The notes: generated from the letters alone by a model not told the origin. Shown: positions 1 through 9,909, counted from the first letter of the stretch. The stretch is DNA of 64,000 nucleotides from an uncultured Flavobacteriaceae bacterium (GCA_947495135.1 CANLXN010000007.1:62001-126000), one strand, 5' to 3'. Translations and numbers: made by a program.

Positions 1-1328
1 GCTTGATAATACTCTTTTTGATCCTCTTCAGAATAGCCAAAAGGGTTCCATAGTCCGCTATAGGTTGACATTCCAAATTCTTCAAGGACAATAACCTTAT
101 CCGTTTGTTCTCTTAAAGTAGCAAGAGTGATAGGAAGATCTTTGATACCTTCATAATAGTGAAATGAAATAAAATCAACTTGGTCGGCTAAATCAAGTGC
201 AGTTTCGGCATTAGACCATCCAATAGTGATGGGATGACTTGGGTCTTCTTGTCGAATCACATCGGTCATTTGAGTGAGCCAAGCTTTTACCAACGATTCT
301 CCACGAGAGCTATAATCAAGATTAGGCTCGTTTTTTATATCCCAACCCAACAAGGCATCGTGATCCTTAATGGCTCTGGCGAGTCTTATGGCATGCTGTT
401 GAGTTTGTGTCCAGTCTATAACCGAGTAGTCCCCGTAAAAATCGAATAAAGTTACCAATACTTTGATTTCATTCACTTTTGCCATGTCCAATAGTTTTGT
501 GAGTTTTTCCAACTTTTCTTTGGACACATTTGCCTTTCCGAAATCTTCATATCCAATAAATACACGTACCGTATTTAGACCGAGATCACGGATGATGGCA
601 AAGTCTCGATCTATTTTTTCTTCTGAAAAGAGCATTCCAAAGGTATCCCAGGCCGAATCTTGCGGATAGTAATTTAATCCAGATACCGGAGTTGAAAGAA
701 CTATTGGTTGAGTCGTGTTTTGTGGCTTTTGTTCTGAACTTAATTTTTCGATATGTCGAATTTTCCAATAGCCGTCCTCAAGAAGCATCATTATTTTATA
801 ATCGCTTACCTCAGAAATGTCAAAAAGAAATTTTTCGTTTTTTGAGACTCTGCTGTAAGAGGTAACATTTTTATCGGTTAGCACTACCAGTTGTCCATCT
901 GCGCTATAAAAATCCAAAGCAATATTGTGTTGGAAAGTCGTCTTTTCGATACGGGTATTATTCTTGGTATTTGTAGCAATAACATCTATTAAATTTTGAC
1001 ATGCTTTTTTAGTATAGACGTCTTTAATTCCGTCCGTGTTTAGAGATTGCAATGCAATACTTTGAAGATAAAGTGCATCCATATAATCTCGCTCAATTCT
1101 CGATTGTGTTGCCACTTCTAAAGGTCTGCCTGGATTTTCGGTATTTGTCCAAGTTACCTGTGGCGTATAGTAGTTTGTTTTAGCCAGGTCTTTATGAAAT
1201 ATAGTGCTGCGATCTGCTCCAGTATTTAGAAAGGCTAGCAATTGGGCAATACCAAAAATGGTGAGTGACAAGACCCCTACAAATGTAGCAATCACAAAAA
1301 CTCTATAAAGGAATTTACTTTTTTTCAA
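1..1328 (-). CDS. GH5/cellulase-like TIM-barrel protein, C-terminus cut by window edge
   Basis: About 442 residues are visible and the 3' end lies outside the window. The reading frame has no ATG near its beginning; the best start is TTG at 1328-1326, which overlaps the TGA stop of the upstream gene (TTGA), giving MKKSKFLYRVFVIATFVG, a membrane anchor or signal. An N-terminal alpha/beta region of about 220 residues precedes a glycosidase barrel with the acid/base motif KNEP (in GWDIKNEPNLDY) and the nucleophile motif EEFG (in VIVLEEFGMSTYSG) near the visible end. These are clan GH-A features. It is the third gene of an overlapping operon with an Ig-like protein and a GT-C-like membrane protein, so a role in making or trimming an envelope glycan is inferred. 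The substrate cannot be told from the sequence. Confidence 0.8.
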   Translation of the reverse strand, partial: MKKSKFLYRVFVIATFVGVLSLTIFGIAQLLAFLNTGADRSTIFHKDLAKTNYYTPQVTWTNTENPGRPLEVATQSRIERDYMDALYLQSIALQSLNTDGIKDVYTKKACQNLIDVIATNTKNNTRIEKTTFQHNIALDFYSADGQLVVLTDKNVTSYSRVSKNEKFLFDISEVSDYKIMMLLEDGYWKIRHIEKLSSEQKPQNTTQPIVLSTPVSGLNYYPQDSAWDTFGMLFSEEKIDRDFAIIRDLGLNTVRVFIGYEDFGKANVSKEKLEKLTKLLDMAKVNEIKVLVTLFDFYGDYSVIDWTQTQQHAIRLARAIKDHDALLGWDIKNEPNLDYSSRGESLVKAWLTQMTDVIRQEDPSHPITIGWSNAETALDLADQVDFISFHYYEGIKDLPITLATLREQTDKVIVLEEFGMSTYSGLWNPFGYSEEDQKEYYQ

Positions 1329-2566
1329 TTAATTGTTTTTTCAAATGTTTTAGAGATGCCCATCGTTTCAATTTTCATGGTTACTGGACCGTCAAAATAT
1401 ATCGCTGGGTTCAATTTAAATGTAACCATTCCGTTTTTGGAGGTGAGGATTACCTTTCTATCATATTCGTTTATATTTAAAATTACCTGGGCGCCGTCTG
1501 GAATTAATTGTCCCATATAACTTGTAATAGGACCTACGGTAATAGTTCTGTTGTTTTCAGAAAAGAGAACGTTCAACTTTTGAATAACCGATAAGAAGGA
1601 AACTTCCTTTACAGTACTTTTAGCTAAACCATAAACAAATGCCTCTACTTTCCATGAAGTGGGTTTTTTGGGGTGTAAAAATTGTCCTGTCGCGACACCG
1701 TTGATGGTGGTACCAGAAACTTGCATTTTTTCTCCTTCCGCAGTAATCGCATTAAAATGCACAAGGGTTCCATCGCTAACGGTATTATTGAATTCATCTT
1801 TTATTGCTGAGGTGATGAATACCGCAATTTGATTTCCATCTGCATAGGGGTGAACTAACTGCTCTGTAATACTAAAATCTGTGGCGTTGTTGGGGCTAAT
1901 GTCCAAGGTTTTTTCATTGGTTGATGCGAAGTTGGAGGTTCCAGAAACTATCATTCGGCCCGATTTCTTTGGAGAAAAGATACGCTCCCATGCGATTCTA
2001 TCTTTTGTTATTTTGCTATAAGATTTCGCAGAGTTACCACCATAAGTTTGTATGGTGACAGGGGTGTTATTGGGGACAAGATTATCGTAAATGTCGGTCG
2101 CAGCAATTACCATCATACTAAAATCTAACTCGCCAGCGACTATGGTTTGAGGACCTAAATAACTTTCTACTACAGATGCATTTGCAGGGTTTGGTGTTAT
2201 ATGAAATGTTCCTGCTTCCGGAGTGCTATGATTGCTGCTATGTAGTTTCCAAAGAACGTGTCCTGATTTATCGGATATTTCCGAAGGGATTTTAAACAAC
2301 CATTGCTGGTTCACTAACTCTGGGTAAATTAAAGTACTTCCATAAGAGGACGAGATGTACATCCAAATTGAATCTTTCATTTCAACAGGGATTTCCTCTT
2401 TTAATTTGAGTTCAATCGATTCGCCTGCGGTGTAGATGTCCAATACTTCAATCTTCACCATGTCTAAAACTGGTTTCTCCGCTGTATTTTCGCTTCCAAT
2501 GGCGAATGACAGGAAAGCGATTGCTAGGGCAGATAAAATTAGGATATGTATTTTTTTTCTACTCAT
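1325..2566 (-). CDS. secreted protein with bacterial Ig-like repeats
   Basis: 413 residues with an N-terminal signal/anchor (ILILSALAIAFLSFAIGS). The body is beta-rich with two or three invasin-type Ig-like segments: one around residues 130-225 (AGELDFSMMVIAATDIYDNLVPNNTPV...) and one around 235-330 (ADGNQIAVFITSAIKDEFNNTVSDGTLVHF), each with the D-x-(Y/F)-(D/N)-N-x-V pattern of Big_1-like domains. The ATG overlaps the stop of the upstream gene as TAATG and its own TGA overlaps the TTG start of the GH5-like gene, so translation of all three is probably coupled. The protein is likely periplasmic or surface-exposed. No enzymatic motif is visible. Confidence 0.75.
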   Translation of the reverse strand: MSRKKIHILILSALAIAFLSFAIGSENTAEKPVLDMVKIEVLDIYTAGESIELKLKEEIPVEMKDSIWMYISSSYGSTLIYPELVNQQWLFKIPSEISDKSGHVLWKLHSSNHSTPEAGTFHITPNPANASVVESYLGPQTIVAGELDFSMMVIAATDIYDNLVPNNTPVTIQTYGGNSAKSYSKITKDRIAWERIFSPKKSGRMIVSGTSNFASTNEKTLDISPNNATDFSITEQLVHPYADGNQIAVFITSAIKDEFNNTVSDGTLVHFNAITAEGEKMQVSGTTINGVATGQFLHPKKPTSWKVEAFVYGLAKSTVKEVSFLSVIQKLNVLFSENNRTITVGPITSYMGQLIPDGAQVILNINEYDRKVILTSKNGMVTFKLNPAIYFDGPVTMKIETMGISKTFEKTIN

Positions 2567-5500
2567 TAAAATGGTGCTCCTATAAAGCAGTTTGCCTTTA
2601 TTGAAATATATTTATATGGTTGGTTCAATACTTCCATTAGTTGTATTTCTGTATGCGTTACTATTCTATTTGGAACTCTTTTTTCTGATATCGCTTTATT
2701 TGGGAGTCCGTTGACCGATATCAAATCCATGGAGTTATTGATGGGGTTGATATCTAATTTATTGGGCAAGGTATATTTAAATGACGCTTTTCGTTGTGAC
2801 CTAATACTTTCGTCTAGGTATTCGTTCTCTACCCATAATACATTTTTATTAGAGTCGTAATAAGTAATCTGTAATTGCGGTACTGTTGCATTTTTAGTGC
2901 TGTGATTGAAAATGGTACCGTTTAAGTTGTTATCTATAATGCTCAGGTTTTGAAAACCGAGTCCGTCAAATAATTCGTTGGTGGCCACATTGGCCTTGAT
3001 TTGTAGATTAAAAACTGCCGGAATCTCTTCAAATTGGGCAGGAGTAAACTGGTCTGGATTAAATATTTTGGGAATTTGTTCTTTGGTTACAGACCATGCA
3101 ATTCCCTCAAAATTGATTCGGAAATTGGATATTTCTTTAGGAAGAAGTTTATGTTTCAATACATCTTTTGCATTGTAGGATGCAAGTAAAGTGTTTTTTT
3201 CAGAATAGATAATTCCATTAATAGCGATATCGGCAGGGACATCATCTACATTTTGAACCTGTCCAACTATGGCAAAGCTGCCTTGATTTTCTACTAATTG
3301 GGCGGCTAATACTTCTACGACAGGTTGTTTTAAAACATCTTCATGAGGAGTTTGCTCTGGTGTAAGCCGTCTCCTACCATGATTATAAAATACTGTTTGG
3401 TTTTGTGTAACCAATTGATCAGGCGGAATATCCAAATCGATGTCGGAAGGATTTATATACCACTCTCCATCTATTTTTTCAATTTGGTGTTTAAATGTTT
3501 TGGAAATGTTTTTGAGCGGACTCACCCATATGGTATGTACTTCTAATTCTGCGAAATTTTCCGTTTCTTTTAGAATGTGGGTTTCCATGCTATTTAATTT
3601 TGCATAAGAACTTAGTAATCCATCAGAAACTGCTATTTCTAGCATGTATTGAGCTTTCGTCTTTTCGCTTTTCGGGTTTATAAAAGAATATGCCTTCTCG
3701 AAATTTTTATAATCTAGGGCATCATAATAGGCTTTTACAACATTGGATGGAGATAGTTGAGAGGTGTTTTTGACATAGAATTGATAGCATCCATAGATAA
3801 AAAACAAGCATATGAAACCGGCCCAAAAATGTGAAACCTTAATAATAGACGATTTAATCTTTTTAAAAGGAGTTTGATTTTTATGCACTTTGGAGTAATG
3901 CGATTGCTCGGTCTTTAACGTTCGTTGCCAGATGTTTTTTAAGTTTAGTAGAAAGGCAATTAAAACGGTCGTTATTGGAATAATTCCCCATAGCAACCTT
4001 TGAAAAAGTGGGATATCGTCTTTTGGTAAAACAGATGGTAGCGGAGGAACACCCGCACGTTCCCAAACCATGATGCCATTTTCGAGCCTTTGCAGTCTAT
4101 GCCAGCCTGTAAAGTATAAGATTGGATCATAAAACTTGTCGTTGGAAAAGATATATTTAAGATGATATTTTTCAGGGACCGTCAAAAATTGCTGTAAAGA
4201 TCCAATACCTTCTATTCCTCTAAATTTTGAATTTTCTAACCGTTCTATAGCGCGGGTTGTTAATTCTGGAAGCCTTCTCGCCGAATGATAATTTCCATCC
4301 ACAGTCATGGCCTTGGTTTGAGCAGATAACCAGGCCATCTGATCACCAAAACCTAAGGGGAGGTAGCGCCATTGATCATGTTGATCTTGATTGAGGAAAT
4401 TTACGATGGGGAGCATTTTTATTTTCGCTGGTTGTGAAGGTCTAAAGTAGCCCAGACTCATCGTGAATATGGTCATAAAAATGAACAGACCAACCAAAAT
4501 CCCTCCGGCTATGCGATGATAAGTAGTGCCCCATTTGTTTTGAAAAAAGGTTTTAATATCACCTTCTGCAAATCGATATACAAATTCCCCAAACAACGGT
4601 AAGGCCATAATAGAAGCCCATAAGGTAAATCTATCCAGCGTTAGAATGTTGAAGGCATTTTCTCCCAAAATTTTAATGGGAATAGGAGTTGTACCACCAG
4701 TTCCCAGTATGGTAAGTATGGTGAAAGAAATACCAAAAAATAAGTAGCGCTTACTAAAATAACGGTAAAAGAAGTAGGGTAGGAAAATAAGTAGAATACC
4801 CCAAGGAATGATAAAGAAAACAAGCCCTGAGGAAGTGATTTCAAGAAAATTGTCTCGAGATCCATGTGGGATTGGGACCTGTGTTATCGGATTGTTTTTA
4901 GTATTAATCCAATAGGGGAGAATACACCCAATAATAAGAACCAACGAACCTAAACCGAAGGTAATTATTCGCTTAAAGTGAGCCAAAAAGGTTTGAAAAA
5001 ATACTCTAAGAGTAATTGCAGTGGTGGAATGAACGATGTCTTTAGACGCGTCCATAAGCACCATGCCAATAACAGGAAAGATAAAAAATACCATTCCAAA
5101 AATGGGGGTTACATGATGCGATGTAACGGTTACGGCTATTAATGAAAAAGACATAAATAGATGCCTAAGTTTTCCAGTTCTAAGCCAACTATATATTTCT
5201 GGTAGGGAGTGCATTAATATTGATATTCCAATAATGCTTGGCAACTGCCCAAACATATGAAGTGTTTCTACAAATGAAGAAGAAAACACAGCTAATATTG
5301 CCGCATACCCAGCAATAGTTCTATTGTTAGACATTAATAATGCGAACCGATAGATTCCTGTTATAAATAAAACAACACCGATAAGTGCTACGGTGAACAT
5401 TCCAAATTTAAGTCCGCCAATACCAGAGAGCAACGCGATACTTTGATGCACTAAGGGTGGATATCCCATTACTGTAAATCCAGTATACCAACTATAGTTC

Positions 5501-5655
5501 CAAGGTTCAAACCAACTGTTCGCGTAGTGATTGGCAAAAAACAAATGTATAAGTGCATCGTAAGTGCTTTCCAACGTAAAGAACATAGAAGATCCATGAA
5601 AAGCAATACCTAGTAGTAGGGCAGTAATTAGATATTTATTTGTTTTTTCCTTCAT
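2566..5655 (-). CDS. large GT-C-like polytopic membrane protein (PTPS-related type)
   Basis: 1029 residues. The first ~410 residues contain about ten hydrophobic helices, with an acidic/His first-loop motif (TYDALIHLFFANHY) typical of GT-C type glycosyltransferases and of the membrane family named after 6-pyruvoyl-tetrahydropterin synthase-related proteins. A soluble part (~415-560) follows, then TM helices near 560 and 610, then a SnoaL/DUF4878-like stretch (SPSNVVKAYYDALDYKNFEKAYSF) and beta-rich extracytoplasmic domains to the end. It is the first gene of the operon leading to the Ig-like and GH5-like genes. It probably transfers sugars from polyprenyl-phosphate donors or acts in polysaccharide assembly; this is inferred from topology and neighbours. 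The exact family is uncertain. Confidence 0.65.
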   Translation of the reverse strand: MKEKTNKYLITALLLGIAFHGSSMFFTLESTYDALIHLFFANHYANSWFEPWNYSWYTGFTVMGYPPLVHQSIALLSGIGGLKFGMFTVALIGVVLFITGIYRFALLMSNNRTIAGYAAILAVFSSSFVETLHMFGQLPSIIGISILMHSLPEIYSWLRTGKLRHLFMSFSLIAVTVTSHHVTPIFGMVFFIFPVIGMVLMDASKDIVHSTTAITLRVFFQTFLAHFKRIITFGLGSLVLIIGCILPYWINTKNNPITQVPIPHGSRDNFLEITSSGLVFFIIPWGILLIFLPYFFYRYFSKRYLFFGISFTILTILGTGGTTPIPIKILGENAFNILTLDRFTLWASIMALPLFGEFVYRFAEGDIKTFFQNKWGTTYHRIAGGILVGLFIFMTIFTMSLGYFRPSQPAKIKMLPIVNFLNQDQHDQWRYLPLGFGDQMAWLSAQTKAMTVDGNYHSARRLPELTTRAIERLENSKFRGIEGIGSLQQFLTVPEKYHLKYIFSNDKFYDPILYFTGWHRLQRLENGIMVWERAGVPPLPSVLPKDDIPLFQRLLWGIIPITTVLIAFLLNLKNIWQRTLKTEQSHYSKVHKNQTPFKKIKSSIIKVSHFWAGFICLFFIYGCYQFYVKNTSQLSPSNVVKAYYDALDYKNFEKAYSFINPKSEKTKAQYMLEIAVSDGLLSSYAKLNSMETHILKETENFAELEVHTIWVSPLKNISKTFKHQIEKIDGEWYINPSDIDLDIPPDQLVTQNQTVFYNHGRRRLTPEQTPHEDVLKQPVVEVLAAQLVENQGSFAIVGQVQNVDDVPADIAINGIIYSEKNTLLASYNAKDVLKHKLLPKEISNFRINFEGIAWSVTKEQIPKIFNPDQFTPAQFEEIPAVFNLQIKANVATNELFDGLGFQNLSIIDNNLNGTIFNHSTKNATVPQLQITYYDSNKNVLWVENEYLDESIRSQRKASFKYTLPNKLDINPINNSMDLISVNGLPNKAISEKRVPNRIVTHTEIQLMEVLNQPYKYISIKANCFIGAPF

Positions 5656-5691
5656 TTATTATAAGGAACGGCAATGTATAATTCCTTCATT

Positions 5692-5699
5692 CAAAGATA
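5692..5699 (-). promoter_or_regulatory. -7 box (TATCTTTG) for the GT-C/Ig/GH operon
   Basis: TATCTTTG on the minus strand matches the Bacteroidota TAnnTTTG element and lies about 37 nt before the ATG at 5655. No clear TTG -33 element is seen 17-20 nt upstream. Confidence 0.5.
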
Positions 5700-5796
5700 C
5701 ATGTTTCGATTAATGGTAGGTCTGTCGATAAGCGGCATTCGTCGACACAAAGCTTTCAACCATCGAAATGCTCCCAAAAAAGGGGCTAGGTGGAGG

Positions 5797-5804
5797 TAAG
5801 TTTG
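5797..5804 (+). promoter_or_regulatory. -7 box (TAAGTTTG) for the GT2-manA unit
   Basis: TAAGTTTG matches TAnnTTTG and lies 34 nt before the ATG at 5839. With the box at 5692-5699 it makes the 183-bp gap a divergent promoter region, which suggests co-regulation of the two glycan units. The -33 element is not obvious. Confidence 0.45.
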
Positions 5805-5838
5805 TAGAGAAATCAACAATAACCCTAAGACTTATTTT

Positions 5839-6657
5839 ATGAAAACAGGTATTATAATTCCATGCTACAACGAGGAGAAAAGGCTCGATCAAAAGGCTTT
5901 CTTAGAATTTATTTCTAGTAACGAAGACTATCATCTTTGCTTTGTGAATGATGGAAGTAAAGATCAAACCTTAAAGGTGTTAAAACAAATGAAAAACAAT
6001 GCTCCCTATGACATTAGCGTAGTAGACGTAAAGAAAAACGTTGGAAAGGCCAGCGCTGTTAGAGCAGGTGTTCGTTATCTCTATAATAGAGAAGACATCG
6101 CTCGAATAGGATTTATCGATGCCGATTTGTCAACAGATTTTAAAGACTTCAAGGATTTGGTAAGAACCTTGAAGTCTAATCAAAACTTGTCACTTGTATT
6201 TGGTTCTCGGAATTCTGGCGGAGACGGAATCAAAAGAGATTTCTTTAGAGGTCTTTTGTCAAATGTAATTAAGGCGATGATTCTTTTCATAATAGGGTTA
6301 CCTATTAGAGATACCCAATGTGGAGCTAAAGTGTTTACTAAAACAATAGTTCCAGTGATATATGGAGAAAGTTTTGTGAGTAGATGGTTGTTTGATGTTG
6401 AAATTTTTCTTCGCTTGAAGAGGTATTTAGGAAAGGACAATGTTATGACTCAAATTAGTGAACAACCTTTAATGAGGTGGGTACATGTAGAAGATTCGAA
6501 ATTAGGGTTGAATGATGCAGTTCAAATACCAGCTCGCTTGGTGCAAATATGGTCACATTATGTAGTGAGACCTAGCTTCAACTTGGTAAAGCCAGTAAAT
6601 GAGTTATACCCAACAGTTGAGATACTTACAACTCCTCAAATGACGATTGCCGCATAA
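5839..6657 (+). CDS. family 2 glycosyltransferase, dolichyl/polyprenyl-phosphate sugar synthase type
   Basis: 272 residues, a GT-A fold without obvious C-terminal TM anchors. Motifs are IIIPCYNEE (6-13), VNDGS (36-40) and the metal-binding DAD (D94, D96 in FIDADLSTD). The order resembles dolichyl-phosphate glucosyl/mannosyl synthases, which move a sugar from UDP- or GDP-sugar onto polyprenyl phosphate at the inner membrane. It lies 28 nt upstream of manA on the same strand and faces the GT-C-like gene. The simplest reading is that ManA feeds mannose, this enzyme makes polyprenyl-P-mannose and the GT-C protein uses it. The donor sugar is inferred. Confidence 0.85.
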   Translation: MKTGIIIPCYNEEKRLDQKAFLEFISSNEDYHLCFVNDGSKDQTLKVLKQMKNNAPYDISVVDVKKNVGKASAVRAGVRYLYNREDIARIGFIDADLSTDFKDFKDLVRTLKSNQNLSLVFGSRNSGGDGIKRDFFRGLLSNVIKAMILFIIGLPIRDTQCGAKVFTKTIVPVIYGESFVSRWLFDVEIFLRLKRYLGKDNVMTQISEQPLMRWVHVEDSKLGLNDAVQIPARLVQIWSHYVVRPSFNLVKPVNELYPTVEILTTPQMTIAA

Positions 6658-6685
6658 TTAGAAAACTACTTTAAAACATTGACCT

Positions 6686-7687
6686 ATGAGAACATATCCT
6701 ATAAAATTCGAACCAATTCTTAAAGAGAAAATCTGGGGAGGGTCGAAACTGAAAAATATACTTGGAAAAGCTACAACTGGAGAAAACATAGGAGAAAGTT
6801 GGGAGATATCTGGTGTAGAAGGAAGCGTTTCTCGAATAAGTAACGGTCTCTACAAGGGAATGGAACTTAAGACAGCCTTGGAGAAATTTCAAGATCAATT
6901 CCTAGGAACTGAAAATTTTGAAAAGTTCGGAACTAACTTTCCATTGCTAATTAAGTTTTTAGATGCTCAAACAAATCTATCTGTGCAAGTGCATCCAGAC
7001 GATAAAAAGGCAAAGGAGCTTCATGATTCTTTTGGTAAAACCGAAATGTGGTATATCATGGATAGTGATCCTGATGCCGAAATTGTTCTGGGTTTAAAGG
7101 ATGTAAATACCAATTTGGGAATCCTCTCTTCAATTAATGCCGAAAATGTTTCTTCTATTTTCAATACTGAAAAGGTGAAAAAAGGGGATAGTTATTTTAT
7201 CCCAGCGGGTAAAGTTCATGCCATAGGCGCGGGTATTTTGGCAGCGGAAATTCAGCAAACTTCAGATATTACGTATCGTGTTTATGACTGGGACAGAAAG
7301 GATGCACACGGAAATGAAAGAGAACTGCATACTCAATTGGCCATAGACGCTACGAAGAAATTTGAAGGAAACGGAAAGAAAGAGTATACTGTTGAAAAAA
7401 ATACAACCAGCAACTTAGCAGACTGCGATTATTTCACCACCAACGTCATTGAGGTAAGTGGAATCAAAAAATTGGAATATGAACGCTTGGATTCCTTTGT
7501 TGTGCTCATGTGCGTTAACGGAAGGGGTAGCGTAACTATTAACGACTACACCGAGCATATTAGCTTAGGGGAAACTGTTTTAGTGCCATCCATATCTAAA
7601 GATGTAGTGCTTCGTTCTTCTAATGCTAGGTTCCTAGAAGTATTTATTCGTCCTTTAATGCATCCTTTCCAAACGTTAGCAGCCTAA
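6686..7687 (+). CDS. manA: class I mannose-6-phosphate isomerase
   Basis: 333 residues, the usual length of the short bacterial type I enzyme. It interconverts fructose-6-P and mannose-6-P with a zinc ion. Visible family motifs are KIWGG (15-19), the zinc ligands Q101 and H103 in VQVHPDD, E120 in KTEMWY and H178 in PAGKVHAIGAG, followed by the C-terminal cupin half (TYRVYDWDR). It is cotranscribed behind the polyprenyl-phosphate sugar synthase and so probably supplies mannose for that pathway. The start ATG at 6686 sits just before the conserved N-terminus YPIKFEP. Confidence 0.93.
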   Translation: MRTYPIKFEPILKEKIWGGSKLKNILGKATTGENIGESWEISGVEGSVSRISNGLYKGMELKTALEKFQDQFLGTENFEKFGTNFPLLIKFLDAQTNLSVQVHPDDKKAKELHDSFGKTEMWYIMDSDPDAEIVLGLKDVNTNLGILSSINAENVSSIFNTEKVKKGDSYFIPAGKVHAIGAGILAAEIQQTSDITYRVYDWDRKDAHGNERELHTQLAIDATKKFEGNGKKEYTVEKNTTSNLADCDYFTTNVIEVSGIKKLEYERLDSFVVLMCVNGRGSVTINDYTEHISLGETVLVPSISKDVVLRSSNARFLEVFIRPLMHPFQTLAA

Positions 7688-7700
7688 TATTGCCAAACCT

Positions 7701-8588
7701 TTATTTTCGGGTGAGCGTTAAATCGATATCCCAAGACCAGCTTTCATTTGGAGCTAATTGTCTTAATCCAATTTTACTGTTTAAGGAATTGGCAATACAG
7801 GTCATTGGTTCGATAGCAAAATAATTTCTATCCTCGGGTGTATACAATTGAAGAAAACTTTCGTTGGGAACAAACATTTTTAATTCGTGGTTCGGAGTTT
7901 TAACCAGAATTGTGGAATCTGATAGTCGGAACGCGGTATCCAAGCTGGCGTTTTCTAGGGCGATCATTTTTTCATTGTATGGTTCAGAATCCTTCGGAAT
8001 ATGTCTCTGGTTGATCAAGTATTTTTTGTCAGCTGAAAAGTGAATCGAAGTATTCTTGTAATCGTCTAAAACAAAATAGGGATGCCAGCCCAAGCCAAAC
8101 GGGAATTCTTCTCCACCTACATTCCTAACTTCAAATTTGATAGAAATACCAGTCGTTGAAAATCCGTAACGAACATTCAGTAGGAATTGGAATGGAAAGC
8201 CGGGAATCGACTCACTTTGATAGGTGAGGCTAATTCCATTTTTATGCACATGATCCACTTGAAAAGGTTCATTGTAAACCAAGCCATGAATCGCATTTTG
8301 CAAAGCCGGTTCATTAATTGGAAGTTGATGGGTAGTATTTTTAAACACGTAGGTTCCGTTGTCTGTTCTATTTGGAAACGGAAATAAAATGGATGCAGGA
8401 TAGGTTGATTTGTATTGCTTAATTCCAGCTTTGTCTATTGAAATTCCTCTTATCAGTTCTACGTTGTCAATACTTAGTTCTTGAATGCTACCTCCTAAAT
8501 GGGGAAATACCTTGCAAGAAAATTGTTGGTTTTTAAAATGATAATGCTCTAAAAGAACATTCTCGTGAGGGATTTTTTTATAGGTCAT
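7701..8588 (-). CDS. aldose 1-epimerase (mutarotase) family protein
   Basis: 295 residues with the galactose-mutarotase beta-sandwich pattern. The conserved basic/aromatic positions are seen in FPFPNRTDNGTY (Arg of the sugar pocket), the first His in NAIHGLVYN, the second in GWHPYF, and the catalytic Glu region YFAIEPMTC. It interconverts alpha and beta anomers of hexoses or hexose-6-phosphates in the cytoplasm; no signal peptide is present. It converges on manA with only 13 bp between the stops, which fits sugar metabolism but shows no shared transcript. The substrate is not determined. Confidence 0.88.
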   Translation of the reverse strand: MTYKKIPHENVLLEHYHFKNQQFSCKVFPHLGGSIQELSIDNVELIRGISIDKAGIKQYKSTYPASILFPFPNRTDNGTYVFKNTTHQLPINEPALQNAIHGLVYNEPFQVDHVHKNGISLTYQSESIPGFPFQFLLNVRYGFSTTGISIKFEVRNVGGEEFPFGLGWHPYFVLDDYKNTSIHFSADKKYLINQRHIPKDSEPYNEKMIALENASLDTAFRLSDSTILVKTPNHELKMFVPNESFLQLYTPEDRNYFAIEPMTCIANSLNSKIGLRQLAPNESWSWDIDLTLTRK

Positions 8589-8741
8589 AGGGGGAAGGAG
8601 GATTGCTTTTCTGTTTGAAATTAATCTATAATAGCATTAATTTTTAAATTAATAAATATAGTGCTGATGCTCAACTCATATATCTAGAAGAGACCTGTCA
8701 GCAGTTAAATTTAAACAGAAAAACAAAGCGAACCTATCGTA

Positions 8742-9842
8742 CTATAAGATACTTTTTTGTTTTTTATAAAAGGCGTCGGCCTGCATTTGCATTAACTCCC
8801 TTGCTTTCTGACGCTTATAGTCGTACAGTTCCTGTTCCTCGGCTATGTCTGCGTAAACTCGATTATTAACTTCCTTGTCTGTATTGACAAGAACGGCACG
8901 TTGAGTTTGTTGCTGTTCAACCCAAGATTTTATGGCTCCTTCTTGTTCAGCTAGTTTAAGGTCGTAGGCACCTTTGGGGGATAGAAGTTTAGCAATAATA
9001 GGGGAGGTTTCTATGGCGAGAAACAATAGGAATATAAAAAATGATGGTAGCCAAGGCAACTCACCCAAGGCATCTACTCTCGCCATGAGTCCATCAAACC
9101 CATCTATAATTGGCTGGGTTTCTGACACCTTTGTTTCGTAGGCTGTCGCAAGTACGGCCATTTGAGTTTCAGCTGCCGCAATTTTAGCATTGTTCGAGGT
9201 TCGAAGTTCCTGTAGGGCTGCAAGTTCGGCATCGTGCTTTTCTCTTTTTTCTTTGTAAACAGGACCTTTCCCTAGAATCTCCGTTCCCGCTCTACCTTCA
9301 GCTTCAGAAATGTAGGTATCGTAAAGGGCATTTACGGTAGTTTCTTTGTCTATTACTTCTTGTTTGAGTTGTTGAATTTCAGAAGTAATAGCTTCTATAC
9401 TAGGGGTGTATTGTAAGGCTAATTGATCCTTATTTTCAAGCGTCATGGCATTTTTTTCTTCCAATAAAACCTGGTTAATCTCCTTTTCAAAGATTTTTAA
9501 TTCTAAGGGTTTTGAAATTACTATTGCGATAATAACCGCTAGAAGAATTCGAGGTGTGGCCTGCAGAAATTCATCAAAGAAATGATCTCTTTTCTTAATG
9601 GTTGATACAATAAATCGATCCAGATTAAAGATGAGCATACCCCAAATAATTCCGAAGAAAACAGCAGAGAATAAATTGTCGAAAACAGTGTAAAGGGCAT
9701 AGGAAGCGGCAATAGTTGCCATAATTGCTGTAAAGAAAACGGTAGCTCCTATTCCCGCATATTTCGTGTTCTCTCCAGCGGAGCATTCTTCGAGTATATC
9801 GGTGTCTGCACCCGAGCAAAAAATGAAAAATCGTTGTAACAT
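8742..9842 (-). CDS. DUF4407 membrane protein with coiled coil
   Basis: 366 residues. The N-terminal GADTDILEEC segment and TM helices at about 28-52, 55-72 and 90-107 match DUF4407. A long charged coiled-coil stretch (~115-235) follows, then another TM helix (~255-275, LPSFFIFLLFLAIETSPIIAKLL) and a charged cytoplasmic tail. The family is known by conservation only. It stands alone between an aldose epimerase and the M56/BlaI operon, with a strong hairpin (9910-9956) upstream. A mechanical or channel-like role would be speculation. Confidence 0.85.
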   Translation of the reverse strand: MLQRFFIFCSGADTDILEECSAGENTKYAGIGATVFFTAIMATIAASYALYTVFDNLFSAVFFGIIWGMLIFNLDRFIVSTIKKRDHFFDEFLQATPRILLAVIIAIVISKPLELKIFEKEINQVLLEEKNAMTLENKDQLALQYTPSIEAITSEIQQLKQEVIDKETTVNALYDTYISEAEGRAGTEILGKGPVYKEKREKHDAELAALQELRTSNNAKIAAAETQMAVLATAYETKVSETQPIIDGFDGLMARVDALGELPWLPSFFIFLLFLAIETSPIIAKLLSPKGAYDLKLAEQEGAIKSWVEQQQTQRAVLVNTDKEVNNRVYADIAEEQELYDYKRQKARELMQMQADAFYKKQKSIL

Positions 9843-9909
9843 AGATTCATAAGTTGATTGATGAATAGTCTATTAGAACGTTGTTTTGGTGTGTTTGTTA
9901 CATTTAATT

